DNA of 64,000 bases, taken from assembly GCA_964559865.1 (NCBI GenBank), contig CAZLJD010000007.1:1-64000 (forward strand), written 5' to 3'. The DNA comes from JAGHAJ01 sp964559865 [NCBI: uncultured Synergistota bacterium] (GTDB lineage: Bacteria > Synergistota > JAGHAJ01). This document shows positions 50,913 to 60,052 of the stretch, piece after piece. Numbering within the stretch: position 1 is the first letter of the stretch; each line of letters starts with the position of its first letter. Below the pieces are notes generated by a model. It was not told the origin of the DNA. It did no database searches and saw only the letters and a program-made list of their open reading frames with translations. The translations under genes and the position numbers were made by a program.

Positions 50913-53208
50913 GAAGGCTTTTCTCTCTTTGCTCGTTTTTCTGCTGCTGCTTTGCATTGTAGCAGGAGCCTCTGCTGATACATTGATACTTTATCCTCAA
51001 GGTTACCAGATAGGAAAGTCAAACCCTGCAACAATGATAAAACTGTTGTTGTACCGTTTTGCCATGAGGGTTGATAGCGTTAAGTTTCAGGATTACAGGG
51101 AAGGCATGATCGGTGCTTACGACCATCTGTTTGTGGTTTCGCCCAATGGCGTTCCAGAAGAGATAAAGCGGGATATACTTGAACACCCTAATGTTGTGAC
51201 CTGTATAATGGGTAAGATAGTGGGTGTTCCTGGCATAGAATTTGAGGGCTTTGTGAAGGGTCTAGTGGAGATAAGATACAAGGGGCAACGACTGGAGCTC
51301 TCTCCCCGCAGAATGGTTTACGAATACAAGACTACGGGAAAGGTGTGTGCGTATGCTTATCTTTCTGACAAGAGAAAACTGATCCCTTTTATAGCAAGAA
51401 GCGGCAACATTTACATCGTGTCTGTCTTTGCACTGTGGGGTGACGAAAACTATGTGTTTGCAGATGTCCTTTACAAGATGTATGATGTGAAACCTGCCAA
51501 GATAGAGCCAAGGGCTATGGTTGTAATACAAGATGTGAATCCCTATACGAAGTTAAAGAAGCTTAAGGCGGTTGCAGGGTATCTGTTGTCGAAAAAGATA
51601 CCATTTATAGTATCTTACTATCCCCTCCACTACGACTACTACAACATGAAGTTTGTTTCTCTCACAGATACCCCAAAGCTGCTCTCGTATCTTTTGTACC
51701 TTCAGGATAAAGGCGTTAAGTTCGTCCTTACGGGGTGCTTACGCAGATATTACAAAAAGGAGTATTCGAGAGATGCGGAATTCTGGGATCTGCGAAGAGA
51801 CAGACCCATAAAGGACTTTGTTAAGTATTTTGATACGAGAATGAAGGTTGCACTTTCTATATCTGTTAATAGTGGGATTTACCCCATTGCAATAGAGCCT
51901 TCTGAGTTCATGTTCCCTCCGAACTACAGAAAGGAGATAGTGAAGTATTTTAAATATTATCTTGGACAGGTTCAGATCAGTAGTAGTAGCTATAAAGGGA
52001 CGCAGACATTTCCGTATGTTACATTTGACAGAGATAATAACCTCACGATTATCCCAGTTAACCTTGGATATGTGAACATAAACAACCTTGATAGGGGAGC
52101 AAACATCATCATAGATAGGGCAAAGAGGTTAAAAGATGTGGGAAATGTCTTTGCGGTTTTTCTGTATCATCCATTCGTGGATAAGAGGTATCTTGTAAGG
52201 ATAATAGATTACCTGCACAGATACGGGTATAAGTTTGTCTCTCTTCCTTTTGATCCTGAAGATAACCCTTATTACAAGATGAAGTTTAAGAGGGTCGAAG
52301 ATTACTCGGCGTTGTTTATGAAGGAGGAGATCCCAGAGACCAAGAGGCTTGCCGAAAAGAGTATGAGCGTTATATACATACTTGGAGGAATTGCTGGAGG
52401 TGTTTTGCTGGTTGTTTTGCTTTACATTATAGGGAAGATAAAGAAGAATCTGTTTACGGGGATGATGCTGTTGTTCGTCATTGGGAGTGTGAGCTTTATG
52501 TCTGCTACCTCTTATGCCAAGACTGTGACCGTTCTTTCTGAAAGAAAGGATAGCTTAGTGATGTTGGTTAACCTTCTGGGACACTTTCGCATTGATGTTA
52601 GGTGCTACATAGTTAACGAGCTTGACGATGGAGACATGAGAGATATAGACAGTGGTGATTTGTTTTTCTTCGTGAGTGACAATGATGGAAAGATACCTAA
52701 AAAGGTGCTTGACCTTATGATTCACAGAAAGAGAGATTTCTGTTTTGTTGGTAATGACCTGTATCTGCTCTTGAAAAAGAAGAAATACCCCATAAAGTAC
52801 AACGGTATAATAGGAAGCTATGACTATATCTCTTATCGGAAGAGTTGTTACTTCAACAGCGATAGAGAAGATATTTTTAGCTCTTACTCGATGAGTGGTG
52901 GAAAGATACTGTCTTACTTCACAGATGGTAGAAACAGCGCTGTTTACATAGGGAAATCCGGTAATATGTGGTTTGTTACGAATCCTAACTTGTATGGATA
53001 CTCTCTGACTGGTCTTATACTCGATGATGCACTGCACGACATTGTCGGTGAAAACCATCCCAGAGTATTAAGAGCACTTATAAGACTGGGAGATATAAAT
53101 CCCAATTATGACGCTAAGGTGCTGAAAGACACGCTTTCCTATCTTTACAAAAATCACCTGCCGTTTGCTATGATATTCTACCTTAAAGGATATAGAGTTG
53201 CCGTTTAA
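50902..53208 (+). CDS. Fused DUF2334 deacetylase-like protein with lost catalytic residues
   Basis: A 768-residue exported protein. ATG 50902 overlaps the GGDEF gene stop by 11 bases. After a signal peptide (SLLVFLLLLCIVAGASA) comes an N-terminal region and a DUF2334 polysaccharide deacetylase-like domain (about 205-450). It keeps QDVNP (Asp211) but has LTGCLRR and EPSEF where the paralogue at 58312-59940 has LHGVTHQ and EAPHY, so metal ligands are gone. A helix (about 490-510) and then a signal-peptide-like segment (about 513-535) lead into a second, paralogous N-terminal region (VTVLSERKDSLVMLVNLLGHF) that breaks off at AMIFYLKG. It looks like two tandem genes fused in frame, the second having lost its core. 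Confidence 0.85.
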   Translation: MWVKKAFLSLLVFLLLLCIVAGASADTLILYPQGYQIGKSNPATMIKLLLYRFAMRVDSVKFQDYREGMIGAYDHLFVVSPNGVPEEIKRDILEHPNVVTCIMGKIVGVPGIEFEGFVKGLVEIRYKGQRLELSPRRMVYEYKTTGKVCAYAYLSDKRKLIPFIARSGNIYIVSVFALWGDENYVFADVLYKMYDVKPAKIEPRAMVVIQDVNPYTKLKKLKAVAGYLLSKKIPFIVSYYPLHYDYYNMKFVSLTDTPKLLSYLLYLQDKGVKFVLTGCLRRYYKKEYSRDAEFWDLRRDRPIKDFVKYFDTRMKVALSISVNSGIYPIAIEPSEFMFPPNYRKEIVKYFKYYLGQVQISSSSYKGTQTFPYVTFDRDNNLTIIPVNLGYVNINNLDRGANIIIDRAKRLKDVGNVFAVFLYHPFVDKRYLVRIIDYLHRYGYKFVSLPFDPEDNPYYKMKFKRVEDYSALFMKEEIPETKRLAEKSMSVIYILGGIAGGVLLVVLLYIIGKIKKNLFTGMMLLFVIGSVSFMSATSYAKTVTVLSERKDSLVMLVNLLGHFRIDVRCYIVNELDDGDMRDIDSGDLFFFVSDNDGKIPKKVLDLMIHRKRDFCFVGNDLYLLLKKKKYPIKYNGIIGSYDYISYRKSCYFNSDREDIFSSYSMSGGKILSYFTDGRNSAVYIGKSGNMWFVTNPNLYGYSLTGLILDDALHDIVGENHPRVLRALIRLGDINPNYDAKVLKDTLSYLYKNHLPFAMIFYLKGYRVAV

Positions 53209-53343
53209 TGTTGAGGAGATAATGAGCAACAAGGGGATGCGTAATTTCTATGTGACGGCCCTGAGTGTTTTGCCGGTGGTCGTGGTGCTTACCTTTGCCT
53301 ATATTTTTAGGATGTATAGGAATAAAAGGAGAAGGTGGAAGTA
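53197..53343 (+). pseudogene. Out-of-frame remnant of a DUF2334 C-terminal tail
   Basis: In the frame one base off the preceding gene, the sequence from about 53197 reads LPFNVEEIMSNKG, a transmembrane helix (SVLPVVVVLTFAYIF) and RMYRNKRRRWK-stop. This matches the C-terminal tail of the paralogue at 58312-59940 (MPFDIESV...VAYIFRMYRNKKRRW). Thus about 220 residues of the deacetylase core were deleted between AMIFYL and this tail, with a frameshift. The TAA at 53341 abuts the glycosyltransferase ATG. Confidence 0.85.
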
Positions 53344-54603
53344 ATGAGTGTAGAGCTTATATTCCTCATATCCCTTTTTATAATATGGATCTTTTTGCTC
53401 TATCACGCATTTTTGTCGTATAGAGGGTTCTTTTACTCTCTGCGTATGGAGAGGGAAAAAGAAGAGATTGACAACAACCCCGTGCCCGTTGAGGAACTCC
53501 CGTTCGTCTCTGTTCTTATACCTGCTCACAATGAGGAAGTTGTGATAGAGAGGACATTAAGGGCGATATGTTCTCAAGATTACCCTGTGGATAAGTTTGA
53601 GGTTATATGTTTGAATGATCACTCTACTGACGCTACTGGGACGATTGCCAAGAAGCTGATAAGTCACTATCCTAACCTCAAGGTTGTTGATTTGCCCGAA
53701 GGCGAAGGTAGGAGCAAAGGAGCGGTGTTGAACTACGGTGCAAAAGAGATTGCAAAAGGCGACTACATTGCAGTATACGATGCTGACAACACTCCGTCAA
53801 GTAAGGCTCTTTACTACTTGATGGTTAATATAATGAAGGATGATTCTATGGGTGCCGTTATAGGGAAGTTCCGAACCCGCAACTGGGACCACAGTCTCTT
53901 AACCAGGTTCATAAATATAGAAACAATATTCTTTCAGTGGGTTACTCAAGCAGGAAGGGCAAGTCTGTTTAAGGTAGCTACTATACCTGGTACCAACTTT
54001 GTTATAAGAAAAAAGGTGCTTGAGGAGGTTGGATATTGGGACCCAGAGGCACTTACTGAGGATACCGAGCTGAGTATACGGGTTTACGAAGCAGGATACT
54101 GGATAAAGATGGCACCTTACTCGATGACATGGGAAGAGGAGCCCGAAACGATGAAAGTCTGGATGAAACAGAGGACGAGGTGGGCGATGGGAAACATCTA
54201 TGTGTTATTTAAATACTTCTGGCGTATACCCTTTATGAAGAACTTCTGGATAGCTGTTGATATACTCTACTTGATGATGGTATACATAATGTTTTTGCTG
54301 GCTATAATGGGCTCTTTGTATGTGTTTGTGATAGGGAGTCTTGGTTTGCACACGCTCGACCTCGAGGGTAACTTTATTCTCATTTGGGTTCTTGCTATAC
54401 TCCTCTTCGTCGTTGAGATTGGTATAGCGCTTGGGGCAGAGAGGCTTGAGAATAGCTTCCCTAATATTGCACTGGCCTTTTTGATGTACTTTACATATAC
54501 TCAATTGTGGGTTATCGTGGTGTTTAGAGCTATAGGGATACTTCTGTTCACAAAGGTGTTCAGAGTTAGATATAGATGGTATAAAACAGAGAGAGTGGGG
54601 TGA
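53344..54603 (+). CDS. Family 2 glycosyltransferase, BcsA-like without PilZ
   Basis: A 419-residue processive beta-glycosyltransferase. One N-terminal helix (1-26), then the GT-A domain with PFVSVLIPAHNEE, NDHSTDA, YDADN (146-150), LTEDTELS (TED 238-240) and KQRTRW (QxxRW 276-280), then four C-terminal helices. All D, DxD, TED and QxxRW elements of cellulose/chitin/PNAG-type synthases are present. The C-terminus ends after the last helix, so the PilZ c-di-GMP domain of BcsA is absent. With BcsB next, it should polymerise and translocate a polysaccharide; the sugar is unknown. ATG 53344 has AGGTGG upstream. Confidence 0.92.
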   Translation: MSVELIFLISLFIIWIFLLYHAFLSYRGFFYSLRMEREKEEIDNNPVPVEELPFVSVLIPAHNEEVVIERTLRAICSQDYPVDKFEVICLNDHSTDATGTIAKKLISHYPNLKVVDLPEGEGRSKGAVLNYGAKEIAKGDYIAVYDADNTPSSKALYYLMVNIMKDDSMGAVIGKFRTRNWDHSLLTRFINIETIFFQWVTQAGRASLFKVATIPGTNFVIRKKVLEEVGYWDPEALTEDTELSIRVYEAGYWIKMAPYSMTWEEEPETMKVWMKQRTRWAMGNIYVLFKYFWRIPFMKNFWIAVDILYLMMVYIMFLLAIMGSLYVFVIGSLGLHTLDLEGNFILIWVLAILLFVVEIGIALGAERLENSFPNIALAFLMYFTYTQLWVIVVFRAIGILLFTKVFRVRYRWYKTERVG

Positions 54604-54608
54604 AAGTT

Positions 54609-57173
54609 ATGAGGCCTTATCGATTGTTGTTAACTTTTGTTCTTGTGTTGTTTTTGGTCTCTACTGTGGGGACAGCTTACGGTAGCGAGATTAAGGACAT
54701 CAGGCTTGGTATCCATCGAGAGTTCAGAAGGATAGTTTTTGACCTTGATGCGAAACCCTCTTGGAGCATAAAGGTGAGTAGAAGCAGTGCAACTGTGACT
54801 TTTAGAGGTATGGGAGTATCTTCGAAAGTTCGTGATACGCAGTTTAGAGATAGGATATTGAAGGGGTATAGAGTCTATAAAGGCAAGGGAATTACCAGAG
54901 TAGAGATATTTACGAGGATGAGCTTTTTTGTAAAGACACTCGTTGTCCCTGATCCTTACAGGCTTGTTGTAGACTTTTACCCCAAGAGAGTGGAGAAAAG
55001 GGCTGCGAGTACCGTTAAGAAGGAGAAACCCAAAGTTGAAAAGGTGGCAAGAAAGGAAGTAAAGAGTCCTAAGGGGGAGAAGAAGATCGTCGTTTCTGCT
55101 ACTGCCAAAAAGGAGAAGGCTATATCTATAAAGAAGGGGGTTTTTCTACCCACTGCTGCGAGCAAGGTGCAGGTAGTAAACTTACCCTTGCTACCTACAG
55201 ACGAAGATGTGTGGGGGAGGAAGATATTTAATACGTTTCTGTTTTATTTTTCGGTAGATCCTGCATGGGTGGTGAGAAAAGGTAGTTTTATAAGTCTGGT
55301 TATAAGTCATTCGTCTTTGTCTTTGAACAGGATTTCGTCTCTTACCGTGTACCTGAATGGATTGCCTTTAAAGAGTCTCTTTTTGAATAAGAGCAATGAG
55401 CTTAAGACGACAGTAGTTGTTCCTATCCCGCTCAAGTATGTGAAGAAAGGTTATAACGAAGTTGCCGTTAAAGCTTATCTTAGGAGTCTGGCAGACCCGT
55501 GTCAGGATGTGGACAATCCGGGTAACTGGCTAAAGATACACCATGAGAGCGTGGTGCACCTCGAATACACGCTAAAAAAGGACCTCATGCTGAGTGATTA
55601 TCCTGTTCCTTTCTTTGAACCTATATCTCCGAAGTATTTTAGAACAGTCGTTGTGGTGCCTGACAAACCATCTGGCAGAGAGGTTTCTGCAGCTTTCTCT
55701 TTAATTATGGATTGGGCGCAGAACTCTGCTTATGGAGGCTTTTTCCCTATAGTATCTACCGAGTCGGAGTTAACTGCATCGGATAGGAAGGACAAAAACC
55801 TTGTATATGTGGGTAGATTTAGCAACTTTAGTGCTGCGCTTAGGGGTTATGTCTCTTCCAAGGTAGAGATGAACTTAAGGGTAGGTAGTAGCTATCTGGT
55901 TCTTATGAGATCACCTTTCACAGATAAGAGGATGATGTTGCTGATAACGGGGTATGACGATCTGGATGTACTGAGAGGTGCGAAGGCTATTGCCATACCC
56001 ACGATAAGAAGGCAGATGACGGGAAAGGTTGCCGTGATCGACAGAAGTGTGGTTCTCCCTATGAAGAGCAATTACAAGGTGATGGGGGACTTTATAACCA
56101 TATCTGAGCTTGGTTACCCCAATATACTTCTGGAGGGTATGTATCATCAGGAGAAACTCGTTACATATATGGTTCCTACTAACTGGAAACTCAAGAAGGG
56201 AGCGTATGCGAAGATATACTTCAGACACTCCAAAGTATTAAGCCCAGATAGATCTTCTTTGACTATTACGCTCAACGATGTGCCTATAACTTCTGTTAAA
56301 CTGACAAAGGAGAACGCAGACAGCGGTGAGGTGACGGTTAAGCTTCCAGATGAGATATTAAGAGGTGGAGTCCTGAACTTCGGTTTTAGGGCCTATCTTG
56401 ACATTAATACTAAGGATTGTGCCAAGAACTATGTTGAAGATGCATGGGTATTGATAAAGGGAACATCGCTTTTCTACCTTCCGCACACGATACTACCCGC
56501 AAAGTTTTTAATAGAGTACATGCCGTACCTGTACATGGGTAAGGAGGGACTTAAAGATACTGATGTGGTGTTTACCGATAAACCTGACAGGGAAACGATG
56601 TCTGTACTCGCTAATATACTGGCATCGTGGCAGGATAAGATAACTCTGCCCATGCCCCCGAATGTGTATATTGTTAAAAATGAAAGAAACCCGGTATTTA
56701 AGAAGAAATCTAAGATGATAGTAGTTGGTAGAGCAAAGGCGTACCTGCACAAACTCTTCCCTAAGCTGATTGCCTATGACCCGAAAAAGAACAGGTTCTA
56801 TTCGGACAGGTATCCTTTGGTACCAAAGTTTGTGAGGAATGCGACTATAATTCAGGTGGTAAACAATGGTGGCTACCCCCTGACATGGATAGTAGTTCCC
56901 AAGAGATTGAAACTCACTCCTGTGTACCTTCTCACGCTGGATGGGAGGTCGAGTACCAACATACCTGTAGGTGAACTTTCGCTTATATCTCAAACTGGTA
57001 AGGTTGTTTCCTTCGTGGAGAAAAAGAAGGAGAAGGAAAAGAAGAAGCAGAATATTGTATCCAGAGTGCTGGAGGCTGCAGCTGAGAGACGTATGCTTAC
57101 GACTCTACTTGTTTTCTTGACAGCAGCTGCTATAATTGTAATCATCCTGCTGAGGAGGGAGAGAAAGAGATAA
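54609..57173 (+). CDS. AMIN-BcsB fusion, periplasmic polysaccharide synthase subunit
   Basis: An 854-residue protein. A signal peptide (LLLTFVLVLFLVSTVGTAYG) is followed by an AMIN-like domain (about 26-125: IKDIRLGIHREFRRIVFDLD, ...TRVEIFTRM..., DPYRLVVDFYP), a Lys/Glu/Ala/Val-rich linker (about 126-185), and a BcsB-type region with two carbohydrate-binding-like jelly rolls and flavodoxin-like parts (SLTVYLNGLPLKSLFL, ADPCQDVDNPGNWLKI, SLTITLNDVPITSVKL). A C-terminal transmembrane helix (LLVFLTAAAIIVIILL) ends in RRERKR. BcsB guides the growing glucan through the periplasm. An N-terminal AMIN domain, which binds peptidoglycan, is not usual for BcsB. ATG 54609 follows GGGGTGA. Confidence 0.88.
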   Translation: MRPYRLLLTFVLVLFLVSTVGTAYGSEIKDIRLGIHREFRRIVFDLDAKPSWSIKVSRSSATVTFRGMGVSSKVRDTQFRDRILKGYRVYKGKGITRVEIFTRMSFFVKTLVVPDPYRLVVDFYPKRVEKRAASTVKKEKPKVEKVARKEVKSPKGEKKIVVSATAKKEKAISIKKGVFLPTAASKVQVVNLPLLPTDEDVWGRKIFNTFLFYFSVDPAWVVRKGSFISLVISHSSLSLNRISSLTVYLNGLPLKSLFLNKSNELKTTVVVPIPLKYVKKGYNEVAVKAYLRSLADPCQDVDNPGNWLKIHHESVVHLEYTLKKDLMLSDYPVPFFEPISPKYFRTVVVVPDKPSGREVSAAFSLIMDWAQNSAYGGFFPIVSTESELTASDRKDKNLVYVGRFSNFSAALRGYVSSKVEMNLRVGSSYLVLMRSPFTDKRMMLLITGYDDLDVLRGAKAIAIPTIRRQMTGKVAVIDRSVVLPMKSNYKVMGDFITISELGYPNILLEGMYHQEKLVTYMVPTNWKLKKGAYAKIYFRHSKVLSPDRSSLTITLNDVPITSVKLTKENADSGEVTVKLPDEILRGGVLNFGFRAYLDINTKDCAKNYVEDAWVLIKGTSLFYLPHTILPAKFLIEYMPYLYMGKEGLKDTDVVFTDKPDRETMSVLANILASWQDKITLPMPPNVYIVKNERNPVFKKKSKMIVVGRAKAYLHKLFPKLIAYDPKKNRFYSDRYPLVPKFVRNATIIQVVNNGGYPLTWIVVPKRLKLTPVYLLTLDGRSSTNIPVGELSLISQTGKVVSFVEKKKEKEKKKQNIVSRVLEAAAERRMLTTLLVFLTAAAIIVIILLRRERKR

Positions 57174-57175
57174 CT

Positions 57176-58246
57176 TTGAAGAAGGGTGTATGGATAGTTT
57201 TAATAGGGATATATGGATGTCTGCTCCCACTTAGTCAAGTGGGAGCAGAGCCTTTTGCTTATACCGAGAGGGTGATCTACAACTTCGTGACCACTAAGCT
57301 CATGGATAGTGAGGGTGGGATATATTCTAATTATCATAATGATTATCCTGATAGTGATGTTGCAGGTGTGAACCACGATGTGCTTTCCGAGTCTGTGGGG
57401 TTGTTTATGGAGTATCTTTACCTTTATGACGATAAGAAGGGGTTTGATGAACAGGTAAGGTTGATTAGAAAGAGGTTTCTCTCTCCGGTTGGTTTACTAT
57501 ACTGGCGCATAAGGGAAGATGGTAAGAGGGAGAAGTCTAACGCCCTTATAGACGATTTAAGGATAGTGAAGTACCTGATTTTAGCTGGGGAAAAGTGGGA
57601 GGATGATACTTACATAAAGTTGGCTAAAAAGATAGCGAAGGCCATAGAGAAGTATAACACCTATAGAGGGTATCTGGTAGAAGGTGCTGACTGGAGCAAG
57701 GGATTCTTGTTTGGTTATTCTGTCACTAAGTCCAAAAGGGTTTGCGTAGCGTATCTTGACCTGTATGCGATTAAGCTAATTTCTGAGAGGATAAAGTCGT
57801 TTGCTCCTCTTTATAGGAGTTCTGCTGGTGTTGTGCTTGGAAGCGTTGTGGGTAGAAAGGTTAGAAAGTGCTTTTATCCTGCCAAGGGCATGTATGGAAA
57901 GGGCTATGCTGATTCGATAAACAGGCTGAATACCATTCAACACCTCGTTGAAGTTGGGTTTTCTCCTTACAGGATACTGGATCACCTGAGGGCTAAGTTC
58001 ACGAATCCGATGTTTAAAGTGGACGATGCCGCTAGTTGTGCGCTCTCTGCAGAGATATTTACGAGTGTTGGTGATAAATATGGGGCAAAGTCTGCTTTGA
58101 GAAAGATGTTGAGGTTCTATATAAAGAAAGGGCCTCTGGTTGGTGGAATAGGTTACAGGGAGAGTGGACGGTATCATGTATACGCCTTCGATAACCTCCT
58201 TGCTATTGATGCGCTGCGTAGGTACTCTTTGAGGTGGAAAGAGTGA
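57176..58246 (+). CDS. Exported (alpha/alpha)6-barrel glycoside hydrolase-like protein (GH8/BcsZ-like)
   Basis: A 356-residue exported protein with a signal peptide ending near QVGA. Helical-repeat features fit a GH8-type barrel: LMDSEGGIYSNYHN, VLSESVGLFMEYLYLYDD (the Ser-Glu would hold the catalytic acid), FLSPVGLLYWRI, SNALIDDLRIVKYLI, YLVEGADW and YGKGYADSINRLNTIQHL. GH8 enzymes (BcsZ) trim the polymer in cellulose operons, so the place after BcsB fits. Identification rests on pattern, not on search. The start is TTG 57176, two bases after the BcsB stop. Confidence 0.72.
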   Translation: MKKGVWIVLIGIYGCLLPLSQVGAEPFAYTERVIYNFVTTKLMDSEGGIYSNYHNDYPDSDVAGVNHDVLSESVGLFMEYLYLYDDKKGFDEQVRLIRKRFLSPVGLLYWRIREDGKREKSNALIDDLRIVKYLILAGEKWEDDTYIKLAKKIAKAIEKYNTYRGYLVEGADWSKGFLFGYSVTKSKRVCVAYLDLYAIKLISERIKSFAPLYRSSAGVVLGSVVGRKVRKCFYPAKGMYGKGYADSINRLNTIQHLVEVGFSPYRILDHLRAKFTNPMFKVDDAASCALSAEIFTSVGDKYGAKSALRKMLRFYIKKGPLVGGIGYRESGRYHVYAFDNLLAIDALRRYSLRWKE

Positions 58247-58311
58247 GTGTTTTACCTTTATCTGTTTGTTCGCTTTGTGTAATTTGGGTTCTAAAAGGGA
58301 GGTAGTTGAAG

Positions 58312-59940
58312 GTGCATAGCATAAAAGTAGGTGTCTTTGCTGTTTTTGTAGTGTTTGTTTTGACTGTTGCGTATCCGGTTTGTGCGGCACCACCTCCTAC
58401 GAAGTTTCTCCGCAATAAGATTGCAACTCCATCTCCTGTGAACGATGTAGTTGTTCTGTCAGAGAGGAAGGATTACCTTGTCATGCTGGTTAATCTATTG
58501 GGTCATTTCCATGTGAATGTCAAACACTACTTGGTTGATGAGATCGATGATGGCGCTGTTAAAGATGCGAAAAACAGTGATTTGCTGTTCTTCATAAGTG
58601 ACAACAATGGCAGGATACCGGATAGAGTGTTAAACCTTATGATAGAGAGGGAAGGGGATTTTTGCTTCGTTGGTAATGATCTTTATCTGCTTTTAAAGAG
58701 GAAGAAATATCCCATAACCTACAATGGGGTAATCGATAGCTATGACTATGTGGAGTATCGGGGAAGGAGGTACTTTAATGATGGGAGGAGTCTCTTTTTC
58801 AGTTCATACACTATGAAAGGGGGTAGGGAACTTTCCTTCTTTACAGATGGTAGCAACAGAGCAGTTTACATAGGCAAAGTGGGTAATATGTGGATTATCA
58901 CGAATCCCACCTTGTATGGCTACTCTACGACAGGCCTTATACTTGCAGATGCCCTTCACGATATACTCAAAAGAGAACACGTAAGGGTATTGAGGGCGAT
59001 TATAAGGTTGGAAGATGTAAACCCCAGCTATGATGCTGAGACATTAAAAAAGACCCTTTCTTACCTCTATAGTAGGCACTTACCTTTTGCTATGATATTT
59101 TATCTCGTATATGTAGACTTTGCCCACAAGGAGATCGTTACGCTTTCTCAGAGGCCGGATCTCGTTGAGCTGCTGAAGGAAGCTGACGAAAATGGAGCTA
59201 CGCTCATACTTCATGGAGTTACCCACCAGTATAGGAAAGTGGAGATATCTGGGGAGGGTTCAGAGTTCTGGGATATAGAGAAGAACACCATGATTCCTGA
59301 CTTTAGCAAGTATTTTGACGAAAGAATGAGGTATGCAATTACTGTTGCAAGGAAGTTGAAAATACCTTTTAAGGCTTTCGAAGCACCGCACTACAACCTT
59401 CCTCTTATAGGACAAAAACTGCTGAAACGCTACTTTCCCGTTTATGTGGGGCAGGTGATGGTTAATAACAGCAACTACAAAGTTACACAACAGTTTCCGT
59501 ACTTTATATACAGGAGTTATACTGGCTTGTTTATCGTCCCTGAGAATCTTGGCTACATATCGTTGCATAAGGAGAAGCAGAGTGTGGATTCTATTCTGGC
59601 GAAGGCAAGGTTGTTGAAAAGTATAGTTAGGGATCCTGTTGCTGGCTTTTTCTTCCATCCGTTTGTTGGGGTGAATTATCTTAAAGAAGTGGTCGATGGG
59701 CTTGAGAATATGGGGTACAATTTCGTTGACTTGAAGAATATAATTCCAGCTTATCAGTTACCCAAGGTGAAACCCATATCTATAAATGAAATAGGAATGC
59801 CGTTTGACATCGAAAGCGTGACGAAGAAGAGTAGTTTTAATTTACGCATCTTGATGTTGGGGATCCTTCTAATGGTAATTGCTCTGAGTGTAGCATACAT
59901 CTTTAGAATGTACAGAAACAAGAAGCGTAGATGGATGTAG
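58312..59940 (+). CDS. Membrane-anchored DUF2334 polysaccharide deacetylase-like protein
   Basis: A 542-residue protein. After a signal peptide (VGVFAVFVVFVLTVAYPVCA) comes an N-terminal region (VVVLSERKDYLVMLVNLLGHF..., 45-225) and a DUF2334 domain (about 228-480) with EDVNP, LHGVTHQY (about 299-306), FEAPHYN and FFFHPFVG; a transmembrane helix (LRILMLGILLMVIALSVAYIF) and a basic tail close it. The Asp and His motifs are those of the metal-dependent polysaccharide deacetylase superfamily, so this copy is probably active on the nascent polymer. GTG 58312 is chosen, 9 bases after AAGGGAGG; TTG 58306 is the alternative. It is the last gene of the operon. Confidence 0.87.
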   Translation: MHSIKVGVFAVFVVFVLTVAYPVCAAPPPTKFLRNKIATPSPVNDVVVLSERKDYLVMLVNLLGHFHVNVKHYLVDEIDDGAVKDAKNSDLLFFISDNNGRIPDRVLNLMIEREGDFCFVGNDLYLLLKRKKYPITYNGVIDSYDYVEYRGRRYFNDGRSLFFSSYTMKGGRELSFFTDGSNRAVYIGKVGNMWIITNPTLYGYSTTGLILADALHDILKREHVRVLRAIIRLEDVNPSYDAETLKKTLSYLYSRHLPFAMIFYLVYVDFAHKEIVTLSQRPDLVELLKEADENGATLILHGVTHQYRKVEISGEGSEFWDIEKNTMIPDFSKYFDERMRYAITVARKLKIPFKAFEAPHYNLPLIGQKLLKRYFPVYVGQVMVNNSNYKVTQQFPYFIYRSYTGLFIVPENLGYISLHKEKQSVDSILAKARLLKSIVRDPVAGFFFHPFVGVNYLKEVVDGLENMGYNFVDLKNIIPAYQLPKVKPISINEIGMPFDIESVTKKSSFNLRILMLGILLMVIALSVAYIFRMYRNKKRRWM

Positions 59941-59957
59941 ATTGTGGAGAATGCTCC

Positions 59958-60024
59958 TTGATGTTGGGTGAATAGGTGGTATAATAAGTGTGCGTGTATC
60001 CCTGCTCCTTTGAGAGAAAGGAGC
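59958..60024 (+). promoter_or_regulatory. Promoter and leader hairpin of the rpsF operon
   Basis: TTGATG (59958-59963) and TATAAT (59980-59985) are 16 bases apart. In the leader, GCTCCTTT (60004-60011) and AAAGGAGC (60017-60024) form a perfect 8-base stem around GAGAG, followed by TTTAATCCGTAGGGAGGAGG. rpsF leaders in many bacteria carry an S6-S18 binding hairpin with a CCG bulge; a CCG is present here just after the stem, but I cannot show that the fold matches. Confidence 0.6.
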
Positions 60025-60052
60025 TTTAATCCGTAGGGAGGAGGTGAAGTGA

